From CAXSBR01 sp964252015 (GTDB lineage: Bacteria; Actinomycetota; Actinomycetes; Mycobacteriales; Jatrophihabitantaceae): a stretch of 64,000 nt of DNA. Positions 8,133-15,847 of the stretch are shown piece after piece (the first letter of the stretch is position 1; the number at the start of each line of letters is the position of its first letter). The stretch is from the NCBI GenBank assembly GCA_964252015.1, contig CAXULW010000001.1, positions 124,001-188,000 of the forward strand, in the 5' to 3' direction. The position numbers and the translations under genes were made by a program. A model generated the notes under the pieces. It saw only the letters and a list, made by a program, of their open reading frames with translations. It did no database searches and was not told where the DNA came from.

Positions 8133-9274
8133 CGGTCACCGAGACCTCGCGCGACGACGGCCTCATTGCCCCGCACGCGCTCGTCGCGCCCTGGTGGCGG
8201 CGGGCCCGGCTCTGGCTGGCCCTCGCCGGTGTCGTTCTGCTGGGCGCGGTGGCGCTGGCCCTGGCCTCCGCCGCGCCCGGTCGCCCGCTCGATCCCGACT
8301 CGGCCGGTCATAGTGGTAGCCGGGCGCTGGCCCGCCTGCTGCAGCAGCGCGGCACCATCGTCCACCGGACCACCACCCTGGACGGCATTCCGGCTGCCGC
8401 AACAGTGGTCGTGGCTTTTCCGGACAGCTACAGCCGCGGGCAGTTGCTGACCCTGGCCGGTGACGGCCGGCGGCTTGTACTGCCGGCCTCGAACGTCGCG
8501 CTGGGCGTGCTCGCGCCGCAGCTCACCGCGCGGTCGGTCGACGGCCAGGACAGCACCGTTGCGCCCGGCTGCGACGTCGCCGGGGCGCGGGCCGCTGGCG
8601 ACGTCCGGTTCCCGGCGGGCACCACCGTCTTTGCCGGCGCGGACTGTTACGGCGGACGCGTGTACCTCACGTCATCGCTGGTGCTGCTCGGGCCGAGCAG
8701 TGCGTTGGCGAACGCCCACCTCGCCGAGCCCGGGGTTGCCGCGCTGGACCTGAACGTGATCAGTGACGACGGCGCGGTTCGCAACGTGACGTGGCTGCTG
8801 CCCGGTGCAGACGCGCACGGCCAAGGCAGCCCGTCGGTGTGGGATCTCCTTCCCGGATGGGCGCCCCGTGCCTTCGTTTGGCTGATCGTGCTCGCGGTGC
8901 TGCTCATGATCTGGCGGTCCCGCAGGATGGGCCCGGTCGTCTTCGAACCGCTGCCCGTCGTGGTGCGCGCGGCCGAGCTGGTAGAAGGCCACGGCCGGTT
9001 GTACCGGCGCGCGCACGCTCGGGCCAGGGCGACCGCCGCGCTCAGGCAGGCAACCCTGCGGCGCCTGGCTCGTGCCTACGGCTTGCCGGCGGGGCATTCC
9101 CTGCCCGACCTGGTCAGTGCCGTCAGCGCCGCGACCGGCCGGCCCACGGCATGGCTGTACCGCGTGCTGGCCGGACAGATACCGAACGACGACCCCGAAC
9201 TCGAAGCGCTGGCTCGCGACCTCGGTCAGCTCGACTCCGACGCAGCCGCCCACGGCAAGGGAGCATTCTCATGA
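8129..9274 (+). CDS. DUF4350 membrane protein
   Basis: Protein of 381 aa with an N-terminal membrane helix (about 28-48), an extracytoplasmic DUF4350 domain (about 50-240), a second helix (about 250-270, AFVWLIVLAVLLMIWR) and a cytosolic helical tail. The domain has the family's SGSRALARLLQQRG opening and the VVVAFPDSYSRGQL segment. DUF4350 resembles a glutamine-amidotransferase fold without an obvious active site. The first helix begins after an arginine-rich stretch. Start and stop both overlap neighbours by 4 bases (ATGA). It is probably the exported sensor or partner domain of the MoxR unit. Confidence 0.75.
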   Translation: MTVTETSRDDGLIAPHALVAPWWRRARLWLALAGVVLLGAVALALASAAPGRPLDPDSAGHSGSRALARLLQQRGTIVHRTTTLDGIPAAATVVVAFPDSYSRGQLLTLAGDGRRLVLPASNVALGVLAPQLTARSVDGQDSTVAPGCDVAGARAAGDVRFPAGTTVFAGADCYGGRVYLTSSLVLLGPSSALANAHLAEPGVAALDLNVISDDGAVRNVTWLLPGADAHGQGSPSVWDLLPGWAPRAFVWLIVLAVLLMIWRSRRMGPVVFEPLPVVVRAAELVEGHGRLYRRAHARARATAALRQATLRRLARAYGLPAGHSLPDLVSAVSAATGRPTAWLYRVLAGQIPNDDPELEALARDLGQLDSDAAAHGKGAFS

Positions 9275-10299
9275 CGGTGTCCGCTGACCTTCCGCCCGCC
9301 CGCCCGCCGACGTCCGACGGCCGGGCACCGTCGGTGACGACGCCCGACCGGCCGGCCGCCCACAACGTCTTGACCGACATCCGGGCCGAGATCGCCAAAG
9401 CCGTGATCGGGCAGGACCCGGCAGTGACCGGGTTGCTGGTCGGCCTGCTCTGTCGTGGGCACGTGCTCATCGAAGGCGTGCCCGGCGTGGCCAAGACGCT
9501 CCTGGTGCGGGCCCTGGCGGCCAGCCTCGACCTCACGATGACGAGGATCCAGTTCACCGCGGACCTGATGCCCAGTGACATCACCGGTTCGCTGGTCTAC
9601 GACGCGCCGACCGGCCGGTTCTCCTTCCGCGAGGGGCCGGTGTTCACCAACCTGCTGCTCGCCGACGAGATCAACCGAACCCCACCCAAGACGCAGTCCG
9701 CGTTGTTGGAGGCGATGGAGGAACGCCAGGTTTCAGCTGACGGCACCACCCGCCCATTGCCCGATCCGTTCTGCGTCGTCGCTACCCAGAACCCCGTCGA
9801 GCATGAGGGCACCTATCCGTTGCCCGAGGCGCAGCTGGACCGCTTCCTGCTCAAGGTGACCATGCCGCTGCCCGATCGGGAGACCGAGAACCGCCTGCTC
9901 ACCGCGCACGCAAGGGGTTTCGACCCGCACGACCTGGCCGCCGCGGGTGTGCGCGCGGTGGCCTCGGCCGCCGACCTGCACGCCGCCAGTGCCGCCGTGC
10001 GTCAGGTCTACGTGGACCCGGTGATCATCGGCTACATCGTCGAAGTCGTCCGCGCCACCCGTTCGGCCCCTGCGACCAGCCTCGGCGCCTCGCCGCGCGG
10101 CGCCACTGCGCTCCTCGCCACCTCACGCGCCTGGGCCTGGCTGTCCGGCCGCGGATTCGTCACCCCCGACGACGTCCAGGCCCTGGCCGTCTCGACGCTG
10201 CGCCACCGCATAGCGCTGCGTCCGGAAGCCGAACTCGAAGGCGTCACCGCCGACACGGTGCTGGCCAGCGTGCTCGCCTCCGTACCCGTCCCGCGTTGA
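9271..10299 (+). CDS. moxR: MoxR-family AAA+ ATPase
   Basis: Cytosolic ATPase of 342 aa, thought to act as a chaperone for vWA-type partners. Visible motifs: Walker A GVPGVAKT, Walker B LLLADEINR, the MoxR-specific RTPPKTQSALLEAMEERQV stretch, and the sensor region VVATQNPVEHEGTYPLPEAQ with LDRF. Residues 1-40 are a Pro/Ala-rich extension. ATG 9271 overlaps the DUF4350 stop (ATGA). The following DUF58 gene is the usual MoxR partner. In the mycobacterial arrangement I recall (moxR2 region), the neighbours come in the same order and orientation. Confidence 0.93.
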   Translation: MTVSADLPPARPPTSDGRAPSVTTPDRPAAHNVLTDIRAEIAKAVIGQDPAVTGLLVGLLCRGHVLIEGVPGVAKTLLVRALAASLDLTMTRIQFTADLMPSDITGSLVYDAPTGRFSFREGPVFTNLLLADEINRTPPKTQSALLEAMEERQVSADGTTRPLPDPFCVVATQNPVEHEGTYPLPEAQLDRFLLKVTMPLPDRETENRLLTAHARGFDPHDLAAAGVRAVASAADLHAASAAVRQVYVDPVIIGYIVEVVRATRSAPATSLGASPRGATALLATSRAWAWLSGRGFVTPDDVQALAVSTLRHRIALRPEAELEGVTADTVLASVLASVPVPR

Positions 10300-10324
10300 C
10301 GGATTTGAAGGAACGGAGACCGCG

Positions 10325-11605
10325 GTGGCACTGACCGGCCGTTTCGTGGCGCTGGCCACCCTCGGCCTGGTGCTCGTGCTGTTGCCGCCGATCGCCTTGG
10401 CGATGTGGGCGGCCGCGCTCGTCGTGGCTGCGGTTGCCGACCTCGCGCTTGCCGCGCGGATCCGCGATCTGCGCTTCAGCCGCGACGCGAGCCAACCGGT
10501 GCGCCTGGACGAGACGGGCAGTACCACGGTGCGACTGACCAACACAGGCCGCCGCGCCCTGCGCGCACGCGTCCGCGATGCGTGGGTGCCGTCGGCCGGA
10601 CTGCAGCCACACGAGCAGTTCGTGCGCGTCGGCCCAGGGGAGCGCGGGGTCGTCACCAGCACCTTGCGGCCCACCCGGCGCGGGGAGCGGGGCAGCGCGC
10701 AGGTAACCGTTCGCGCGATAGGTCCGCTCGGACTGGCCGGTCGGCAGCGGCGAGTGCGGGTGCCCGGCTCCGTGCTCGTATTGCCGGCGTTCCCGTCGCG
10801 GCGTCTGCTGCCCGAGAAACTGAACCGCCTGCACCAGATCGAGGGCGGTGTGGTCGTTCGGCGGCGCGGCCAGGGCAGCGAGTTCGACTCCCTGCGCGAC
10901 TACGTGCCCGGCGACGACGTCCGGTCGATCGATTGGCGGGCGACTGCGCGTTCCGGTGCGGTTGTGGTGCGCACCTGGCGGCCGGAGCGTGATCGGGTCA
11001 TCGTGCTGGTGCTGGATACGGGCCGTACCGCCGCGGCACGCCTCGGCGATGGCATCCGGCTCGACGCCGCAATGGATGCCTGCCTGCTCATGGGTGCGGT
11101 CGCGGCGAGCGCGGGCGATCGGGTCGCCCTCGTCGCGGGTGACGTGACCATCCGGGCACGCATGTCGCCGCGAACCGGACCCGGCATTTTGTCCGGCCTG
11201 GTGTCGACGTTGACCTCAGTGGAACCGGCGCTGACTGAGACGGACCCGCGGCTGCTGACCACCGAGGTCGGCCGGCTGACGGCCAAGCGGTCCTTGATCG
11301 TGTTGTTTTCCTCCTTCGACTCGAGCCGATCGGCGGTGGCGGAGGCGGCGCGGCTGTTATCGGCGCGGCATGCGGTGGTGCTCGCGGCGGTGAGCGACCC
11401 ACGCGTGCACGAACTGGCCGGCGCCCGCGGGGATGCTCTGGCCGTCTACACCGCGGCCGCAGCCGAACTGGCGCTGTCGGAACGGGTGGCCGCCGCGGAC
11501 ATCCTGCGTCGGCAGGGTGTTGACGTGATCGACTCGTCCGCACAGGATTTTGCGGGCCGCGTCGTCGACGCGTATCTGGAGCTGAAGGCGGCGGGCCGGT
11601 TGTGA
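10325..11605 (+). CDS. DUF58 (vWA-like) protein
   Basis: Protein of 426 aa: two membrane helices near the N-terminus (about 10-45), a beta-rich region, then the DUF58 signature DYVPGDDVRSIDWRATARSG and a vWA-like fold. The metal-site loop usually reads DxSxS; here it is LDTGRTAAA, so the metal site may be altered. DUF58 proteins are MoxR partners of unknown molecular function. The GTG has GGAG about eight bases upstream. It is 25 bases from moxR and convergent with the SpoIIM gene, leaving only 3 bases between their stops. Confidence 0.85.
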   Translation: MALTGRFVALATLGLVLVLLPPIALAMWAAALVVAAVADLALAARIRDLRFSRDASQPVRLDETGSTTVRLTNTGRRALRARVRDAWVPSAGLQPHEQFVRVGPGERGVVTSTLRPTRRGERGSAQVTVRAIGPLGLAGRQRRVRVPGSVLVLPAFPSRRLLPEKLNRLHQIEGGVVVRRRGQGSEFDSLRDYVPGDDVRSIDWRATARSGAVVVRTWRPERDRVIVLVLDTGRTAAARLGDGIRLDAAMDACLLMGAVAASAGDRVALVAGDVTIRARMSPRTGPGILSGLVSTLTSVEPALTETDPRLLTTEVGRLTAKRSLIVLFSSFDSSRSAVAEAARLLSARHAVVLAAVSDPRVHELAGARGDALAVYTAAAAELALSERVAAADILRRQGVDVIDSSAQDFAGRVVDAYLELKAAGRL

Positions 11606-11608
11606 CGC

Positions 11609-12604
11609 TCAGGCCACCGGCAGGACGTCGCCGCGTTCCTCGATGCTGAGGTCGCCCGTGTGACCGGCGACGGTGGCCCGCCGTCCGAGCACGAAGACGT
11701 AGGTGAGAAAGACCGACTCAGCCAGCACACCGATCCCGATGCGGGCCCACGTCGGCAGCCCGGACGGGGTCACGAACGCCTCGATGACCCCGGAGACGAG
11801 GAGTACGCCGACCAGGCCTACGGCCACGACCGCCATGGCTCGCGCCGCTTCGGCCAGCGATCGCCCCCGCGGCAGGGCTCCCGGCGCTATCCAGGACCAG
11901 CCCGTGCGTAAGCCGACCCCGCCGGCGATGAACACCGCGGTGAGTTCGAGCAAACCGTGCGGCAGGATCAGGCCGAAGAAAATCCCTCCCTTGCCCGCCC
12001 CGAGCATGACCCCGCCGACGACGCCCAGGTTGAGGACGTTCTGCAGCATCACCCACACCGTGCCGACGATGGTCACTCCGAGGAACAGTGACAGAGCCGT
12101 CACGAGCGCGTTGTTCGTCCAGACCTGAGCGGCGAACGAGCGTGCGGGGTGGGCTCGGTAATAGTTGGCGAAATCGTGGTTGACCAGCTGTCGAACCTGC
12201 GCGGAGCCAAGCACCCGTTGCGTCTTGTCCGGATGATCGCGCAGGTACAGCATCATCGCCAGCGCCAGGAGCAGGCTCGCGGCGGCCACCGAGCCCCACC
12301 AACGTCGGGCGCGGTAGACGGTGACCGGAAAGTCGACCGTGGCCGCGTGCGCCAACGCCGACCAGCCCATCCTGCGCGGACTGCCCACCGCCGCGCCGCG
12401 CCCTCGGGCGACCAGGCGAGAGAGCCGCCCGATGAGCGACGGATCCGGCGTCCGGCTCTGGACCAGCGCCAGGTGCGTTGCCACCTCGCGGTACAGGCCA
12501 ACGAGTTCGTCGGACTCGGCAGAGTTCAGGCGTCGCCGGCTAGACAGACGTTCCAGCCGGGCCCATTCGGCGCTGTGCTGCTGTACGAAAGCGTCGATGT
12601 CCAC
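11609..12604 (-). CDS. SpoIIM/DUF95-family membrane protein
   Basis: Protein of 331 aa on the reverse strand. A cytosolic helical N-terminus (about 1-100, DAFVQQHSAEWARLERL and LVGLYREVATHLALVQS) is followed by five or more membrane helices typical of the stage II sporulation protein M family, including the NNALVTALSLFLGVTIVGT and ILPHGLLELTAVFIAGGVG segments. In non-sporulating actinobacteria this family accompanies RDD and MoxR-DUF58 genes; it need not mean sporulation. Start is a GTG at 12604, chosen because the family begins with MDxDAFxxxH; the open frame runs much further upstream into antisense sequence. It is divergent from the second RDD gene. Confidence 0.82.
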   Translation of the reverse strand: MDIDAFVQQHSAEWARLERLSSRRRLNSAESDELVGLYREVATHLALVQSRTPDPSLIGRLSRLVARGRGAAVGSPRRMGWSALAHAATVDFPVTVYRARRWWGSVAAASLLLALAMMLYLRDHPDKTQRVLGSAQVRQLVNHDFANYYRAHPARSFAAQVWTNNALVTALSLFLGVTIVGTVWVMLQNVLNLGVVGGVMLGAGKGGIFFGLILPHGLLELTAVFIAGGVGLRTGWSWIAPGALPRGRSLAEAARAMAVVAVGLVGVLLVSGVIEAFVTPSGLPTWARIGIGVLAESVFLTYVFVLGRRATVAGHTGDLSIEERGDVLPVA

Positions 12605-12701
12605 GGTGGCGCCGACCCTACGCGCGGCGCAGGCAAACCTCGTGTTCAAACGAGTCATCGGTGGAAACGCGAAATGGTCCGATTGAGTGCAGACTCGACC
12701 C

Positions 12702-13574
12702 ATGACGGCTCTGGTTTCCGGCGAGGGCGTCGCCCTGGAACTGGAGCGGGCCGGACTCGGTTCTCGGGTGGTGGCGACCATCATCGACTTCAGCGCGCAA
12801 TTGGTTGCACTTATTGCGCTGTTCGCCTTCGACGGGATCGCGGTCTCCGGGGCCGATGATCCCGCGGTAGCCGCGTTGGTGCTGGTCGAGGTCGTCGGGG
12901 TGCTGGCCGGATACCCCATCGTCTTCGAGTGGTTGAGCCACGGTCGCACCCTGGGCAAGATGGCCATGGGTCTTCGGGTCGTGCGCGACGACGGGGGCCC
13001 GATCGGGTTTCGCCAGGCGCTGGTGCGAGGACTGAGCGGCTTGGTGCTCGAAAAACCAGGCCTGGTCCTGCCGTTGAGCACCGCGGCCGGCGTCATCACC
13101 ATGATGCTCAACCCGGGGAGTAAGCGCATCGGGGATATGATGGCCGGGACATTCGTCGTAAACGAACGCGCCGGACCGCGGTCCGCGCTCGTCGCACAAA
13201 CCTTCGACGTTCCCTGGGGTCTCCAGGAATGGGCCGCTGGCCTTGATCTCACCCAGGTCGATGACCAACTCGCGCTCACTGTGCGTCGGTTCGTCCTGCG
13301 CGCGGAGTCGCTCACCCCGGCCGCGCAACAGGACTTGGGTGAGCACTTGCGCCGGCGACTCTGCGCCGTGATCGCGCCGCACCCTCCGCCGGAGATCCCG
13401 ACTCCGGTGCTGCTGGTCACAGTGCTTGCCGAACGCCGGCTTCGCGCTGAACGCGCCTTCGCCGCCACCGCCGGCACGTACGCGACGCCGTATACGTCAT
13501 CGACGCAGGCCGCGACACTCCATCATGCGTCGCCGCTCGTCACGTCGGACAACGGTTTCTCCCCGCCCATCTGA
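12702..13574 (+). CDS. RDD-family membrane protein (second of two)
   Basis: Protein of 290 aa with an N-terminal RDD domain (about 15-150): GLGSRVVATIIDFSAQLVAL carries the arginine and aspartate of the family, and RTLGKMAMGLRVVRDDGG and KRIGDMMAGTFVVNER are diagnostic. The C-terminal half is soluble, with two helical segments. I use ATG 12702; a GTG at 12687 is possible. The 97-base gap to the divergent SpoIIM start probably carries both promoters. SpoIIM plus RDD completes the MoxR cluster. Confidence 0.8.
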   Translation: MTALVSGEGVALELERAGLGSRVVATIIDFSAQLVALIALFAFDGIAVSGADDPAVAALVLVEVVGVLAGYPIVFEWLSHGRTLGKMAMGLRVVRDDGGPIGFRQALVRGLSGLVLEKPGLVLPLSTAAGVITMMLNPGSKRIGDMMAGTFVVNERAGPRSALVAQTFDVPWGLQEWAAGLDLTQVDDQLALTVRRFVLRAESLTPAAQQDLGEHLRRRLCAVIAPHPPPEIPTPVLLVTVLAERRLRAERAFAATAGTYATPYTSSTQAATLHHASPLVTSDNGFSPPI

Positions 13575-13790
13575 ATATGGCCCGGCCGGAAATGCTCCGC
13601 CCCTCCCGCGCCTTCCCCACCGGCCCTCAAAACTGGCGCGTCAGCCAAAACACTGTTCGTTGGCGAGGCCTGATCGCAGCGCAGCTTGGTAGGGAATGCT
13701 GCTCGATGAGGCCGAAGTCGACCGCCGGATCGCACGATCACCGGCGCACCTGTCTCGCTCCGCCGCCGACCTCGTCATAAGGTCCGCGTG
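13575..13790 (+). other. Intergenic region, no gene seen
   Basis: About 215 bases between the second RDD gene and the duplicated HNH 3' remnant. Short open frames exist on both strands but none has a family resemblance or a ribosome-binding site. Confidence 0.4.
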
Positions 13791-13890
13791 TCAGAACGGT
13801 GGCGGCTCGGTGTCGGCGGACATGCTCGGGCCGCCCGCACTTATTCGACCTTGGGCGGCCTCGGGCGCGCCGGCGGTCGAACAACCCGCC
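13791..13890 (-). pseudogene. Duplicated 3' end of a DUF222/HNH gene (remnant)
   Basis: This ~100-base segment is a diverged direct copy of the last ~100 bases of the HNH gene at 13893-13994, offset by 102 bases. On the reverse strand both copies end with codons for DTEPPPF and a stop (TGA here, TAG in the intact gene). The upstream part of this copy has no matching open gene. It looks like the tail of a second DUF222/HNH paralogue left after recombination or replacement. Confidence 0.65.
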
Positions 13891-13892
13891 CT

Positions 13893-15479
13893 CTAGAACG
13901 GTGGCGGTTCGGTGTCGGCGGCGGTGCTCGGGCCGCCCTGAGTTGTTCGACCGTCGGCGGGCTGGGGCACGCCGCTGGTCGAACTACTCGCCTTGGTGGG
14001 TGGCAATGTCGTCCCGGTGGTGGTGGTGCCGGTGGTGGTGGTGCCGGTGGTGGTGGTGCCGGTGGTGGTGGTTGGTCGGGTGGGGGGTCGGGTGCGGTAG
14101 GTGCGGCCGCGGGTGTCTTTCCAGGTGGTGGTGCCGGTGGTGTTGTCGCGGGTGACGGTCCATTTCCCGTCGTGTTTCAAGCGGTGGTGCCGACGACACA
14201 GCGACATCAGGTTCGCGGTGGTGGTCTCGTCGCCGTCTTGGTAGGCGTCGACGTGGTCGAGGTCGTTGTAGCGGGCTTTCTTGCGGCAGCCGGGGTAGCA
14301 GCAGTGCACGTCGCGGGCGATGACGGTGCGGGTCATGTCCGCCGGGGGGCGGTAGGTTGTGGACCCGGCTTCTGTGACCAGGCCGTGGTCGTCGGTGATG
14401 AGCCGCCGCCACGTCGAGGTGGGGTCGGACGCGATGCGGCGGGCCATGGCGGCGGTGATGGGTCCGTACCCGTCCAGGTCGGCGGGTTGCTGGTCCAGGC
14501 CCATCAGGGTGGACAGGGCGATGGTGACCTGGATGGTGGGGCGGTGGCCGTGGGCTTTGACCAGGTACGGGTCGGCCAGGACCCCGGAGCACAGGTCGAC
14601 CAGGGCATCCGCGCGGCGCTGGTCCGCGGTACGAGCATCCCCACCTCGGCCGTGGATGGTCTCGTAGGCGATCGCGTCCAACGCCGCCATCACCGTCGCG
14701 GCGTCTTCCGCGGACAGGAACGCGTTCACCCAGGCCATGCCCCGTTCGTCGGGGAACAGCTCGACCCGGCGTTCGCCGCGGGCGTCGGTGTGGGCCTGCT
14801 CCTCCTCCGCCGGACTGGCCACGTTCAGTACGGCGCGTTTGACGGCGGCGCGGAACTGGGTGGGGGTCTGCTCGCCCGCCCGCCCCAACACCGCCGCTTC
14901 CACGATCGCGACCGATTCGGGGGTCAGGGAGCGGGTGGCTTCGGCCAGGTCGGACGCGTGCCGCAGGCTGACCCCACCCGAGCGCAACATCTCCAGGGTG
15001 GCGGGCAGGCGGCGGGTGAGGTCGGATGCGGTGGCCATCTTGTTGCGCATCGACCCGGGCGGTACCCGCACCGCGGCGGCGACGTGGTCGCGCACGAATT
15101 CGTCTGTGGCTGCTTCCCGGTCGAGGGCGGCGAGGAGTTCGGTGGCGCGGGCCTGCCACATCGCGATGTGGCGTTCGACCGCGACGAGGGCGTCGATCTG
15201 ACCGTCGACCTCCACCATCGCCGGCGTGAGCACGTCCAGGACCTCGCCCAGCGCGGGCGTAGGTGGCAGCTGGGCCAGGCAGGCGGCGGTCCGATCCGGG
15301 TACACCAGCGCCTCGACCACATTCGGTGGGGCACCGATCTGGGCCGGGGAGTCGAACGCGGGCGTCAACGCCACGACGTCACCCAAAATGTCGGCCCAGG
15401 CACCGTCCCCACCGAGGGACGCCGTGAACGCGTCGTCGCAGACCAGGGCGTCGTGGACGGCGCGGGCGGTGGTGGTCAT
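13893..15479 (-). CDS. DUF222 / HNH endonuclease (13E12-repeat type)
   Basis: Protein of 528 aa. The DUF222 domain covers about residues 30-370 (including DALVAVERHIAMWQARATEL, ASDLAEATRSLTPE and AFLSAEDAATVMAALDAIA). The HNH nuclease motif at about 390-445 includes CCYPGCRKKARYNDLDHV, DGDETTTANLMSLCRRHHRL and KHDGKWTV. The C-terminal 85 residues are low complexity, with four GTTTT units encoded by 15-base repeats. The family corresponds to the REP13E12 genes of mycobacteria, which are multicopy and associated with mobile DNA; its biological role is not established. The ATG is preceded by AGG and by a -10-like TAAACT (reverse strand, 15486-15491). Confidence 0.9.
   Translation of the reverse strand: MTTTARAVHDALVCDDAFTASLGGDGAWADILGDVVALTPAFDSPAQIGAPPNVVEALVYPDRTAACLAQLPPTPALGEVLDVLTPAMVEVDGQIDALVAVERHIAMWQARATELLAALDREAATDEFVRDHVAAAVRVPPGSMRNKMATASDLTRRLPATLEMLRSGGVSLRHASDLAEATRSLTPESVAIVEAAVLGRAGEQTPTQFRAAVKRAVLNVASPAEEEQAHTDARGERRVELFPDERGMAWVNAFLSAEDAATVMAALDAIAYETIHGRGGDARTADQRRADALVDLCSGVLADPYLVKAHGHRPTIQVTIALSTLMGLDQQPADLDGYGPITAAMARRIASDPTSTWRRLITDDHGLVTEAGSTTYRPPADMTRTVIARDVHCCYPGCRKKARYNDLDHVDAYQDGDETTTANLMSLCRRHHRLKHDGKWTVTRDNTTGTTTWKDTRGRTYRTRPPTRPTTTTGTTTTGTTTTGTTTTGTTLPPTKASSSTSGVPQPADGRTTQGGPSTAADTEPPPF
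14014..14073 (-). repeat. 15-bp tandem repeat in the HNH gene tail
   Basis: About four copies of a GGTGGTGGTGCCGGT-type unit encode the GTTTT repeats of the HNH protein C-terminus. The array is prone to slippage, and its length should be checked in raw reads. Confidence 0.8.
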
Positions 15480-15490
15480 ACCTCATAGTT

Positions 15491-15506
15491 TAGCATCTAT
15501 GTTCGA
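15491..15506 (-). promoter_or_regulatory. Degenerate LexA-box-like site upstream of the HNH gene
   Basis: Read on the reverse strand the site is TCGAAC-ATAG-ATGCTA. The first half matches the actinobacterial SOS box TCGAAC-N4-GTTCGA exactly; the second matches three of six positions. It overlaps the TAAACT -10 candidate. As I recall, mycobacterial 13E12-repeat genes are LexA controlled, so this may be a decayed SOS box. Confidence 0.3.
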
Positions 15507-15541
15507 GACATGCAAGGAGAAGTTTCGCAGTACAAACGCCC

Positions 15542-15773
15542 GCAAAAGCGAACCGGAAGCCGACAACGAAACAGCACCAGCAGACCAACTCCGTCGTCGA
15601 TGCGCCCTTCGCCTTTCAAGCAAAAGCGAACCGGAAGCCGATAACGAAGCAGCACCACCAGACCATCCCCGTCGTCGCTGCGCAGTTGACCTTCAACCGC
15701 AAGCGAACCGCAAGCCGACAACGGAGCAACACCACCAGACCAGCTCCGTCGATGCGCCTTTGACCTTGCCCCC
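15542..15773 (+). repeat. Three direct repeats of about 77 bp
   Basis: Units start near 15542, 15620 and 15697. Each opens with GCAAAAGCGAACCGGAAGCC or a close variant, followed by ACAACGAAGCA, CACCACCAGACC and a CGTCGNTGCGC block. Divergence rises from unit 1 to unit 3, and the third is shifted by a 2-base deletion. There is no unique spacer between units, so this is a tandem repeat and not a CRISPR array. It lies in the 368-base gap between the HNH gene and pdxT; no gene is supported in that gap. Confidence 0.8.
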
Positions 15774-15810
15774 CACCAAAAGCCACATGGCAAGCCACGT
15801 CCACACCCGG

Positions 15811-15837
15811 GTCCACGTATAAGGGTCCACGTATAAA
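15811..15837 (+). promoter_or_regulatory. Doubled GTCCACGTATAA element, candidate pdxT promoter
   Basis: The 12-mer GTCCACGTATAA occurs twice, at 15811-15822 and 15825-15836, just upstream of pdxT. Each copy ends in a -10-like hexamer (TATAAG, TATAAA). The second would start transcription only a few bases before the GTG. Since pdxT is detached from pdxS, it needs its own promoter, and this is the best candidate. Confidence 0.45.
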
Positions 15838-15847
15838 TTGAGGAATC

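Noticed and set aside
11609..12604. Evidence of endospore formation
   Set aside because: SpoIIM-family proteins occur widely in non-sporulating actinobacteria with MoxR/RDD genes; no other sporulation gene is present.
12605..13477. Long N-terminal extension of the SpoIIM protein
   Set aside because: It is antisense to the second RDD gene; the family start MDxDAF lies at 12604.
13788..15488. Forward-strand open frame of about 566 codons across the HNH gene
   Set aside because: It is antisense to a well-supported DUF222/HNH gene, is Gly/Val repetitive with no family resemblance, and arises from GC-rich codon structure.
15542..15773. CRISPR array or small repeat protein
   Set aside because: Only three diverged head-to-tail units without spacers. 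The open frame across them runs out of phase after the second unit and has no ribosome-binding site.
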